63,708 nucleotides of DNA from Janthinobacterium sp. (GTDB taxonomy: Bacteria > Pseudomonadota > Gammaproteobacteria > Burkholderiales > Chitinibacteraceae). Position numbers and translations under genes: made by a program. Shown here piece by piece: positions 50,350 through 58,304 of the stretch. The notes under the pieces were generated by a model. The model was not told the DNA's origin and searched no databases. It was given only the letters and a program-made list of their open reading frames with translations. How positions within the stretch are numbered: the stretch's first letter is position 1; the number at the start of each line of letters is the position of its first letter. The stretch is taken from the NCBI GenBank assembly GCA_025360045.1, contig JANYCY010000059.1:1-63708 (forward strand), in the 5' to 3' direction.

Positions 50350-50740
50350 CGTAGGGCGGGTGCAACCCCATGTGCGCTAAGCAAATTTTTTTCATTAACA
50401 AACAGCGAAAAAGCATAATAACCACGCTCTTTGCATAGGGCTTTTTAAAGTCCCCTTGAAACACGCAAGCTCCGAACAAGCGGGGCGGGGGATCGCTTGG
50501 GAGCGAGGCAGCGAGCCAATCCCGCCCGCCGCCGCCTCGATTGTCCACAGCGAAGGGGCCTTCGTGTTTCGTGGGGCGGCCTTCTTTTGGTTCTTTTCTT
50601 GGCCGTTCAAGAAAAGAACGCCCCCGCGGTGGCTACCGCTCCAAAATCAATGTGCCGTAGGCACTAAAAAGATCTTTTTGACTTTGGTTAGCGCACATGG
50701 AGTGAAACCCGCGTATTTCGCGGGTTTCACTCGCCCTACG
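50350..50740. repeat. Composite inverted repeat enclosing the 250-bp element
   Basis: The outer arms are CGTAGGGCGGGTGCAACCCC followed by ATGTGCGCTAA on the left, and TTAGCGCACATGG followed by GTGAAACCCGC ... TCGCCCTACG on the right. Between them sits the 250-bp element. The picture is of one repeat nested inside the arms of a CGTAGGG palindrome. It fills the gap between tssM and tssA. Confidence 0.7.
50395..50690 (+). repeat. ~250-bp dispersed repeat, direct copy (right of tssA)
   Basis: Words in order: TCCCCTTGAAACACGC, GGGATCGCTTGGGAGCGAGG, CCAATCCCGCCCGCCGCCGC, GGGGCCTTCGTGTTT, then a perfect hairpin (GTTCTTTTCTTG, loop GCCGTT, CAAGAAAAGAAC, 50590-50619), and GTGCCGTAGGCACTAAAAAG. Inverted relative to the copy at 48615. 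Confidence 0.8.
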
Positions 50741-50792
50741 AAAAACATTGCGCTTAAGTTGATCGCATTGGGCTTCGCCCAAGCTAAGCGCT

Positions 50793-53700
50793 TTACTGTG
50801 ATTTATCAGAATCTGCCAACGTAATTTGCCTAAAAGGTGAAGCCGGTGCTTTTAGCGGCAGGGCGTTGATCAATTGAATAGGCAGCAAGGCTTTGGCCCC
50901 CACTGCGCTGATACCAAAGCGAGCAAACATCTGCGCCCGAGGTTTGGCGGGGCCTCCTAGCGGCAGGCTAAACAGCATGGCGGGATAGCTAAACTCATCC
51001 TGTAAAACCATGCCCAGAGGAGCATGGTGATTACGCAAAAAATGTAGCAAAGACCACGCGCCGCTATAGCGCCATTCGGCGTTTTGATTGAGCACGATTA
51101 AGGCGGGCTGATTGCTTTCTTCGATAGGCAGTTGCGGGGAGTCCGCTGCCCAACGTAATGAAAAAACAAGGGGCTGGCCTAGCAACCAACGCTGCTTAAC
51201 TCTCTCCCCCATAGGGAAACGCATACGCTGCGTGCCCACCACAAGGCCCCATTCAATCACCTGATCAGCGCCCTGCTCTTTGTCTTTATCACTGCGCCAT
51301 TGCACATCGATATCTAGCCCTAAGGGCTGAGGCTGCTCCGCACTGCCGCGCATTAAAATAGGCCCAAGCAAATCTCGGCTGTGTTGCAGGCCAAGTAAAT
51401 ACAATCTTGCGGCATCTCGATTGGGTGATTCATTATCTTCAAGCCCAGCCTGTGCGGCGGGCAGATAAAGATCAATTAAACGCAGTAGTGTGCCCACCCG
51501 TTCGGCATCAGCATCGCCCGCGCTGCTATTGGCGGCAAAGGGGAAACGCCCAGCTAGGTATTGATTAAAAAAGCCTGCTAATTGCTGCCAAGCATAGGCG
51601 CTGTTTTGTGCTCTTAGCCCTAGACAGCGCTCATTGGCCATATTGACCAGCTTTTGCGCTCGCTCAAAAAAGTAACTGGGCCCCGCAGGCAACTCAACTT
51701 GGCGCAGCACGCTATAGCAAGTACTGGCATCCATTTCATTTAAATCTTTACTGATCAGCTGAGCCAATAATGCGGGGCCGCTATCGGGGGCTTTTTCCTT
51801 CATTTTTTTCAGATCAGCCGCCAGCCCTTTCCAACGTAAAAGGGTTTGCATATCTTTTACGGGCAAACCCTTGGGATGCGCCGCTAGCCACTCCAAAACC
51901 ACACCCTGATTCACGGCCACGCTGGCTAGCTGCTCTAGCTGTCGGTTTAGATACTGCTGTAATTCCAACGGGTTATTTGCTTTAAAGCCTTTTAAACTGG
52001 CATTTTTCTTGCCATCCCACCAAGAAAAAGTCGCTTGCTTAGGCTGATAAAGCGCCAACTCAGCCAGCATGCTATCGGCCTGGCGCAAGGAGTTAAGCGC
52101 GCGCTCGTTGATTTCTTTAATCAACTCGGCCGACAAATCGGTTCGGCCTAAATCCACCAGAGCAGCATTGAGATCTGGTGCTACCCGAATCAGCCCTTCC
52201 ATGCTATCAGCCGCATTTCTTTGCCCTTGATCGTCCACCGCCTGCCCTGCCATTGTGTGCCACATTGCGTGAGCAGCACTGCTGCTGGCCAAGCCAGCCA
52301 AGCCCGCACGATAAGCATCGGGCACCTTACTTAGATTTTGGGTTTGATAATGCTGGCGCTCTTGATAAATCTGTAAAGCCGCAAGCAGCCTTGCCTCACT
52401 CATTTCCCGCAGGCCACCACTCACTTGCAAATGCCCCGCCGTATGCCCCTCCATCACAAAATTTTGCTGTAATAGATAACTGATGGCCGATTGCAATTGC
52501 AGGACATCTTCTTTCAAACCCACCTCCCCGCGCGAAGTGAGTGAAGAATCGCGATTTGACCAGCGTTCTTTAAACGCTTTTCTCAGCTTGACGGCGAGCT
52601 CTTCAATCGCCAATACCGTGTCTTTGCCAATCAAGCTACTCGCACTGGCATGATGAAGAAGTGCCGAATAGCCCGGCACCAAATCCTGCCCCGATGCATT
52701 GCTCCACGCGCTATTTGTGGCGGCGATTAATTGCTTGAGTAGGGTGATTTGCTGGTTTAATTGGCTTAAATCGGCATAACTATTGTGTTGTGCGCTTTGC
52801 AACTCGGTGAGCTGAGTTTGCACACTATCGGCCGTTTCAATAAATGTGGCGTCTGCGTACAAGCGCGTCAGCCAGTGCTGCATTAAGGCATCAAAATGCT
52901 GCTGGGTGTCTTTCGCTGCCGCGTGCAACTGAATCGGCTTACCCATCCACAGGGCGTGCCCAGCGAGAATCGTTTCTATACGATGACGCAGAGGTAAGCG
53001 CTCTGGATGAAAATCACCGTCCCACAGGCGATTAGATAGCTCACTGAGCTGGCTGAGCGCATCTGGGCCGCCACGCAAGGCGCGGTTATAAGAAATCACA
53101 TTTTGCTCGACCACCTTGGCCTGATGGACTAAATGCTGCGCCGCCACATAGCGGGGCCATGTCTCTGGACTGGCCGTATCATCGCCCATTTTTTTATCGC
53201 TATCTGCGCCTTCAGCTTGTAAAGCCTGTAAATCCGCATGGATTCGCCGCTGTGCAGAAAAAAACCATTCCGTTTGTAATAAGCTGGCTATTTTTTCTGC
53301 CAAGGCCTGATCAAAATTTGCAAATAAGGAACTAGGAAAAAAAATGCTTTCATAATCCAAACGAGGAGCCGCAAACAGCGCCCGCCATAATGCCGCCGCC
53401 GATTGGCTATTAGGATCGCCCTCGATTTGTGCCGAGCCACTACCGATCGCACTTAAAGCCCGATTCAAAATAATGGCGTCTTGCCGCTCTGCCTGCCACA
53501 CCCAAGCCATCGCCAAAAACCACAACAGGCAAAAAAGCAGCGTCGCCAGCCGCGCAAAGCGATGCCAGCGCTGACGTAGCGACATAATCCGCACAATAGG
53601 CTGAGCCAAACCGCGCTCGGCGGCCATCCGCTGCCGGAGTAATCCTGAGCTAAATACGGGGATATCAGCCGCGATTTCCTCAGGCGCAAAAACATCAACC

Positions 53701-54566
53701 TCATCCTGCGGGCTGGCGTAGCTCGCCGCACAATACAGCCCACGTAAAACCGGCGCATCGCCCATGGCATTGCTCTGAAAAGCAGCATCAGCCAAGGCAT
53801 GTAAAGCAGCGCGTAGCGCATCAAATTGGCGGGGTAGCAAATACAATGCATCGCTAACACCGCCATTTAAGGCGGCCACCTCACAGATGCAATCGCTTAA
53901 CTGCCTTTGCATTTGCGTGATAGCACCATCTAAATGCTCACGCTGATAGGCACTGGTCAGCGGCAACACAGAAGACCACCCCAAAACGCTCTCTTGCGCC
54001 TGATCGGGCAAAGACTCGATCAGCTCGTTCATTCCCGCCACATCTTGCAAGCCGGTAATCAGCCAATACACCGGCAGGGTTTGCCCCAGCTTTTGCTGCG
54101 CATCTTGAAATTGCTTACAGAGCGACACATCCCATACGGCATCTTTATTCAGGAGCTGCTTGGCTGACACCGCCCAGATCACCGCATCCAGCGGTCTTTG
54201 CCCGCGCACCCTGAGCAAAGCCCCCAATAAACGTCGCCAAGTGGATAAAACCCCTTCGGCCTGCTGATAAATATCGTGCGGCGGCAATAAGACTACGGCG
54301 TCGCTATTGTAATAAAAACGCCCAAACCAAGCCGATTTCTCCGCGCTTTTAAGCTGCCAAGCGCTGCATAGCTGCTCGCTACTCGCCTGATCATCGCCTA
54401 GCAACAGCAACCAAGGCACTTGATAACGCCCTTCAATCCCACCGTCTTTTTCCATCTGCCGCACAGAATCAATAAATCCGCGACCAAGGCGATCGGCCTT
54501 ATTACGCCACAGCCACCACAGCAACAAGATGGCGGCAATAATCAGCAAAATAATCAGCAGCTTCAC
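50793..54566 (-). CDS. tssM: Type VI secretion protein TssM (IcmF family)
   Basis: A 1257-residue inner-membrane core protein that links the baseplate and TssJ. The N-terminal membrane helix (LLIILLIIAAILLLWWLW) is followed by a cytoplasmic domain, a second helix near 337-357 (LATLLFCLLWFLAMAWVW) and a long periplasmic domain (~360-1257) ending in the TssJ-binding C-terminal region. The usual P-loop between the helices is missing: VPWLLLLGDDQASSEQL stands where GxxxxGKT is expected, so NTP binding is unlikely. The GTG start overlaps the stop of a 38-codon ORF (GTGA), with GAGG seven bases upstream. Confidence 0.95.
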   Translation of the reverse strand: MKLLIILLIIAAILLLWWLWRNKADRLGRGFIDSVRQMEKDGGIEGRYQVPWLLLLGDDQASSEQLCSAWQLKSAEKSAWFGRFYYNSDAVVLLPPHDIYQQAEGVLSTWRRLLGALLRVRGQRPLDAVIWAVSAKQLLNKDAVWDVSLCKQFQDAQQKLGQTLPVYWLITGLQDVAGMNELIESLPDQAQESVLGWSSVLPLTSAYQREHLDGAITQMQRQLSDCICEVAALNGGVSDALYLLPRQFDALRAALHALADAAFQSNAMGDAPVLRGLYCAASYASPQDEVDVFAPEEIAADIPVFSSGLLRQRMAAERGLAQPIVRIMSLRQRWHRFARLATLLFCLLWFLAMAWVWQAERQDAIILNRALSAIGSGSAQIEGDPNSQSAAALWRALFAAPRLDYESIFFPSSLFANFDQALAEKIASLLQTEWFFSAQRRIHADLQALQAEGADSDKKMGDDTASPETWPRYVAAQHLVHQAKVVEQNVISYNRALRGGPDALSQLSELSNRLWDGDFHPERLPLRHRIETILAGHALWMGKPIQLHAAAKDTQQHFDALMQHWLTRLYADATFIETADSVQTQLTELQSAQHNSYADLSQLNQQITLLKQLIAATNSAWSNASGQDLVPGYSALLHHASASSLIGKDTVLAIEELAVKLRKAFKERWSNRDSSLTSRGEVGLKEDVLQLQSAISYLLQQNFVMEGHTAGHLQVSGGLREMSEARLLAALQIYQERQHYQTQNLSKVPDAYRAGLAGLASSSAAHAMWHTMAGQAVDDQGQRNAADSMEGLIRVAPDLNAALVDLGRTDLSAELIKEINERALNSLRQADSMLAELALYQPKQATFSWWDGKKNASLKGFKANNPLELQQYLNRQLEQLASVAVNQGVVLEWLAAHPKGLPVKDMQTLLRWKGLAADLKKMKEKAPDSGPALLAQLISKDLNEMDASTCYSVLRQVELPAGPSYFFERAQKLVNMANERCLGLRAQNSAYAWQQLAGFFNQYLAGRFPFAANSSAGDADAERVGTLLRLIDLYLPAAQAGLEDNESPNRDAARLYLLGLQHSRDLLGPILMRGSAEQPQPLGLDIDVQWRSDKDKEQGADQVIEWGLVVGTQRMRFPMGERVKQRWLLGQPLVFSLRWAADSPQLPIEESNQPALIVLNQNAEWRYSGAWSLLHFLRNHHAPLGMVLQDEFSYPAMLFSLPLGGPAKPRAQMFARFGISAVGAKALLPIQLINALPLKAPASPFRQITLADSDKSQ

Positions 54567-54679
54567 GGCTTAGCCTCACATAGCTGTGGATGCGCTAAAT
54601 CAACCTGCAAATAAACCGCTCGCCAAAATACGCGACTCATAGCCTGCATCAAGAGGGTAATAATATTGGGCAGCTTCAC
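54563..54679 (-). CDS. 38-residue ORF between tssL and tssM, TssL-tail paralogue
   Basis: A GTG-started frame of 38 codons overlapping the tssL stop (GTGA) upstream and the tssM start (GTGA) downstream. Its product begins MKLPNIITLLMQAMSRVFWR and ends AVYLQVDLAHPQLCEAKP. The TssL tail is GMSHLFWRDIYSQIDVTHPP followed by LSEAKP: the two align without gaps over ~30 residues. The bases GAGGCTAAGCCGTGAAGCTG are identical at both junctions and supply the ribosome site (GAGG) for each GTG. The rest has diverged at synonymous and conservative sites with the frame intact. It may be a real coupling peptide or a decaying tandem duplication. Confidence 0.5.
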   Translation of the reverse strand: MKLPNIITLLMQAMSRVFWRAVYLQVDLAHPQLCEAKP

Positions 54680-55410
54680 GGCTTAGCCTCGCTGAGCGGC
54701 GGATGAGTTACATCGATTTGCGAATAAATATCCCGCCAGAATAAATGGCTCATCCCCAACATCAGCAGCAATAAAAAAGCCAGCATCAGCGCTAGGCGAT
54801 ATCCATCGGGCAGCATTTTTCGCTCTATCAGCTGCAAGGGCTGCGTCACGCTATGGCCGCTTAATACCTTGCCCAGCAGCGCAATATCCGGCTCCCGCTG
54901 ATAAACCTGCGCAAACAACGAGGTACGCCAAGCCTCATATTGGGCAGGCTCTCGCCGCAATCGGCCACGAAAGCCCAGCACCAGCGTCATCAGATACACC
55001 GCAGCCAAATCGCGCTCGCTAGAATCTTGGCGCTCGATTAAATGCGCCATTTCATCCGCAAGGGTTTCGCCCGAGGTACGGCTATTAAACAGGCGAAACT
55101 CTAAAGGCGTGGTTTGCCAAGCAACCTGGCCGCTCCATTCTGTAAACAGCAGCACTTCGTCGATTAAAGCCACAAAAGCATATTGCACCGCTTGGGCATG
55201 CACCTTATTGGCCGCGCCCGCTTGCGTCATTACAAGGCGATAAACTCGCCGCGCCAAAACGCTAGTTTCTTCCGCCACACGCAGCAGCAGTTTTTCGGTC
55301 GGCTCGGCACTGCTCAATAAGCTGGGGGACAGCAGCAGCCATTCTTCCCAAACCTGACAAAAAGCCTGCTTCAAAGGCAAAGCAGCCTGCTGGCGCGCGA
55401 ACTCAGTCAT
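54676..55410 (-). CDS. tssL: Type VI secretion protein TssL (DotU family)
   Basis: A 244-residue inner-membrane protein of the TssJLM complex. The cytoplasmic helical DotU domain (~10-200) includes YAFVALIDEVLLFTEW and the LFNSRTSGETLADEM region, followed by VYLMTLVLGFRGRLR. A single C-terminal membrane helix (LALMLAFLLLLMLGMSHLFW, ~205-225) precedes a short periplasmic tail. There is no peptidoglycan-binding OmpA extension. The ATG at 55410 overlaps the tssK stop by 8 bp; a longer frame with 16 more codons lies inside tssK and is not favoured. Confidence 0.95.
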   Translation of the reverse strand: MTEFARQQAALPLKQAFCQVWEEWLLLSPSLLSSAEPTEKLLLRVAEETSVLARRVYRLVMTQAGAANKVHAQAVQYAFVALIDEVLLFTEWSGQVAWQTTPLEFRLFNSRTSGETLADEMAHLIERQDSSERDLAAVYLMTLVLGFRGRLRREPAQYEAWRTSLFAQVYQREPDIALLGKVLSGHSVTQPLQLIERKMLPDGYRLALMLAFLLLLMLGMSHLFWRDIYSQIDVTHPPLSEAKP

Positions 55411-56758
55411 GATCCGCCTCACTGAGCACGGGGATCTCATCGCTTGCCTCGGGCACAAACAAGACCACGCTTAAAGGCTCGGTCGCGGCGTTTTGCGCGG
55501 GCACGGCAATACAAAGCGGCTCATCAGGATTAAACCACTCGCCAAACTCATACAGGCTAAATAAGCGGGTATCTTCCCCCACGCTATAGCTAAGCTGCTC
55601 CTGCCGATCGAGCGGGCGATAAAGCACGCCACGCATTCTTTGCCTTTGTAAGGTTTCAAGCTGCGACAGCGAAGCAATCACCGCCCTATCCAGCCACAGC
55701 CGCGCCGCATCATCGCCCACGCCACTTGGCATTTGTACGCCGATTACCCACTGCCCACCTTGGCGTAAGGATAATGGCGGCTTGATCACAAAGCCGACCT
55801 TTTCCGGTGTAAATTCGCTGCGGCGATAACCCGCTTTAATCCGCGTCACCGACTTCATAATGAAACCAATCACATCATCAAAACAGGCGAGTAATTCTTC
55901 GTAATTAAAAGCCCGAAAAGCGGGTACACCCGCCTGCGGATTCAGTGCACACACCGATCCTGCTACGCCATTTAAAATCAGATAGAGGGAAAGCGGATGC
56001 GCCACTCGGCTATCTAAGGCGCTTTGCAGCTCGGGCAATCTGGCCCAAAGCGCGGCGAGTTGCCGATCAATTCTGGCGCTGTCGCCCTCATTATTATCTT
56101 GTAATGCCTGCCTGAGCCTGCCGGCTAAAAAAGCACACTTGCCGCGAATCTCGGTGCACAGCGCGGCAATGCGTTTACCCAATAAGGATTCAGGCAAGAC
56201 CTTGGGCTGGGGCGCAAAATACGCCTTGCGGGCAAAGCCCCCCGCGCCTTCTTCCACCCTAAGTAGCGGCAGGCAAACGCCATCGGCGCGATGCTGCTCA
56301 TCTAAAATCACCAGATCGGGCCGCCAGAAAGTCAGTACGGCCGGAGACTCTTTGCTGACTAAATCAGGGATATCTTTGCCATCTTGCGAGATATAACGCC
56401 GCCCGCTGGCATCGAGTTCGCCCGCGCGATAGAGCGGCGGTACCACCAGATAAAGCGTGGCTTGGCGGGATGCGCCAAGGATGTCTTGAAAGTTCAGCTC
56501 CAGCGGTGGATGCACGCCAGGCTTGATGCATAGCCATAGCCCGTCGGGCAGGATGGCTTCTAGGGCCAGTACACGCAAAGTGCCGCTGATCAAAGCCGCT
56601 TCGTCGATTTCCACATTCAGCACGCCCCAGTAATAGGGCTGCGCCGCAGAGGCAAGCTGAGCGGCCAATATTTCGGCACGTAAAGACTGCTGTTGAAAAT
56701 GCTGTGGCAAAAGCTGCATGCCCTCAGACCAGCAAATGGCTTCCGGAATTTGCCCCAC
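55403..56758 (-). CDS. tssK: Type VI secretion baseplate protein TssK
   Basis: A 451-residue baseplate component that links the TssEFG wedge to the membrane complex. The hallmark start PEAICWSEGMQLLPQHFQQQ is followed by the central LISGTLRVLALEAILPDGLW and the C-terminal receptor-binding domain. The GTG at 56758 has AGGGGAT seven bases upstream and puts the PE..W.EGM..PQHFQ motif at residue 5, as in other TssK proteins. The frame is open to 56833 without similarity. Confidence 0.95.
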   Translation of the reverse strand: MGQIPEAICWSEGMQLLPQHFQQQSLRAEILAAQLASAAQPYYWGVLNVEIDEAALISGTLRVLALEAILPDGLWLCIKPGVHPPLELNFQDILGASRQATLYLVVPPLYRAGELDASGRRYISQDGKDIPDLVSKESPAVLTFWRPDLVILDEQHRADGVCLPLLRVEEGAGGFARKAYFAPQPKVLPESLLGKRIAALCTEIRGKCAFLAGRLRQALQDNNEGDSARIDRQLAALWARLPELQSALDSRVAHPLSLYLILNGVAGSVCALNPQAGVPAFRAFNYEELLACFDDVIGFIMKSVTRIKAGYRRSEFTPEKVGFVIKPPLSLRQGGQWVIGVQMPSGVGDDAARLWLDRAVIASLSQLETLQRQRMRGVLYRPLDRQEQLSYSVGEDTRLFSLYEFGEWFNPDEPLCIAVPAQNAATEPLSVVLFVPEASDEIPVLSEADHD

Positions 56759-56843
56759 GTTATCCCCTGAATGGTGATTTGTTTTTTTTTGGCTAAAGGA
56801 TATGGCTCGAATTAAGGTCCAGAAATGGCTCACTCAATAAAAT

Positions 56844-56917
56844 CGTCATTCCCGAGTGTTTCTGTCGGGAATCCAGTGGCTCTGCTGGATCCCCGACAAA
56901 GGCACCCGAGGATGACG
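56844..56917. repeat. dRS3-like palindromic repeat
   Basis: CGTCATTCCCGAGTGTTTCT ... GTCGGGAATCCAG on the left, CTGGATCCCCGACAAAGGCA and CCGAGGATGACG on the right. ATTCCC-N13-GGGAAT echoes the neisserial dRS3 unit (ATTCCC-N8-GGGAAT). It interrupts the tssJ-tssK gap. Confidence 0.7.
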
Positions 56918-57023
56918 AGCAGCTAATTTCGGGAAGTAAATACGATGCAAATCCTAAGCTTTGTTAAATGGATAAAACCCGCGAATAAACACCTAAGCCA
57001 AACTACATCCTGACTCCTGACTC

Positions 57024-57494
57024 CTACTCCCCACTCACCCAGCGCACGTCTTGGCTGTCTAAATACAAAATCACATTTTTTTGCTGATCCAGCCTGAGCC
57101 GGTGCATGCCGGGTGAGCTATAGCCTGCGTACACCAGCACGACCGATCCGCGCTGACCTTTTAAAGGCACATCGGCAATATCTAATCGCTGCCCTGGCAC
57201 CAGCTCTTTACTCCAAACAAAAAGGGCTTGCGGGAAATCGCGCTGTAGTTGGGCGCGTTGTTCAAACCATTGCGAGGCGGGCAGGGTGAGCAGTTTTTTC
57301 AGTAGCTCTTCGTCGTCTACTGCCACCAGATCAACAGGGATGGGGGTATCGTCATTGGCTAAGGAAGCGACAGAAAAAGACACGCTACTCAACTTAATCG
57401 TGGGCTTAAACAGATTCAACGTGGAGCAGCTCGCCAGCAGCACACCGCAAGCCAGCATCAGCGCAATGCGAAAAAAGGTGAGTACGCCCCGCAC
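57024..57494 (-). CDS. tssJ: Type VI secretion lipoprotein TssJ
   Basis: About 156 residues. It is an outer-membrane lipoprotein that binds the TssM periplasmic domain. The signal peptide ends in the lipobox LLASC, with lipidated Cys in ASCSTLNLFKP. The later part has the beta-sandwich features SSVSFSVASLANDDT, PLKGQRGSVVLVYAGY and a C-terminal VILYLDSQDVRWV strand. GTG at 57494 is preferred (AAGGGG six bases upstream, compact signal peptide MRGVLTFFRIALMLACGVLL); the frame is open another 13 codons to 57533. First gene of the leftward arm. Confidence 0.85.
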   Translation of the reverse strand: MRGVLTFFRIALMLACGVLLASCSTLNLFKPTIKLSSVSFSVASLANDDTPIPVDLVAVDDEELLKKLLTLPASQWFEQRAQLQRDFPQALFVWSKELVPGQRLDIADVPLKGQRGSVVLVYAGYSSPGMHRLRLDQQKNVILYLDSQDVRWVSGE

Positions 57495-57533
57495 AGAAGC
57501 CCCTTTTAAACTTACATAAAAATTATTATTCAC

Positions 57534-57724
57534 GAATGCTTATTATAGAAATAACTTTCTTAAAACTTCCAACTAAATATTTGCAATTACAAGAGTCGTC
57601 TTCTAGATTCAACAGACCAAGCGATAGATTAAGCAAGCTGCCGTATGTGTTCCATACATGGAGAAGCCCCGCTTTTCCATGACAAAACGCATTCAACTCG
57701 GCAACTGACAACCATGAGGCCGTC
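57534..57724. promoter_or_regulatory. Divergent T6SS promoter region with two abutting palindromes
   Basis: GTATG-TGTTC-CATAC (57643-57657) directly abuts CATGGAGAAG-CCCCG-CTTTTCCATG (57657-57681), the two sharing one base, ~45-80 bp upstream of tssB. They may be an operator, a leader hairpin or both. No sigma-54 GG-N10-GC box was recognised. Confidence 0.45.
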
Positions 57725-58288
57725 ATGACAGAAAGCACCCAACACAAACTGGATCGCCTTCGCCCTCCCCGCGTACAAATTACTTACGACGTAGAGATTG
57801 GCAATGCGATTGAGAAAAAAGAACTTCCGCTGGTGGTCGGCATTCTGTCTGACCTCTCCGGTCAGCCCAAAGCACCACTGCCTAAATTAAGCGAGCGACG
57901 CTTTATCAATATTGATCGAGACAACTTTATTGAAGTACTCGAATCCATCAGCCCAAGGCTGGCGATTCAGGTGGATAACACCATTGCAGGGGACGGCAGC
58001 AAGCTCAATATCGAGCTGAATTTTTATGAGCCTAAAAGCCTAGACGATAAAAATGCCGCGCCCAAATCGACCGACTTCAATCATTTCGACCCGATCAGCA
58101 TCGTGAATAAAGTCGCGCCGCTGAAAAAGCTGTTTGAAGCCCGTCAGCGCCTGCGCGATTTATTAGGCAAGCTCGATGGCAATGATGATTTGGATAAATT
58201 ATTGCAAGACGTGGTTGCCAATACCGAAGGGCTGAAAGAAATTCAATCCGCCCTGCCTGCCACCCCAGTGCCTGCGCCTGTAGCCTAA
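57725..58288 (+). CDS. tssB: Type VI secretion sheath small subunit TssB
   Basis: A 187-residue sheath protein (VipA/IglA). It has RVQITYDVEIGNAIEKKELP, then VVGILSDLSGQP, and RRFINIDRDNF, all typical, and ends in an Ala/Pro tail. With TssC it forms the contractile sheath. TGAGG lies upstream of the ATG. First gene of the rightward arm; tssC follows after 16 bp. Confidence 0.97.
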   Translation: MTESTQHKLDRLRPPRVQITYDVEIGNAIEKKELPLVVGILSDLSGQPKAPLPKLSERRFINIDRDNFIEVLESISPRLAIQVDNTIAGDGSKLNIELNFYEPKSLDDKNAAPKSTDFNHFDPISIVNKVAPLKKLFEARQRLRDLLGKLDGNDDLDKLLQDVVANTEGLKEIQSALPATPVPAPVA

Positions 58289-58304
58289 TTGACGGAGAAT
58301 CACC

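Noticed and set aside
48657-50824. Open frames within the 250-bp dispersed repeat
   Set aside because: Frames differ between copies and are not conserved, so the element looks non-coding.
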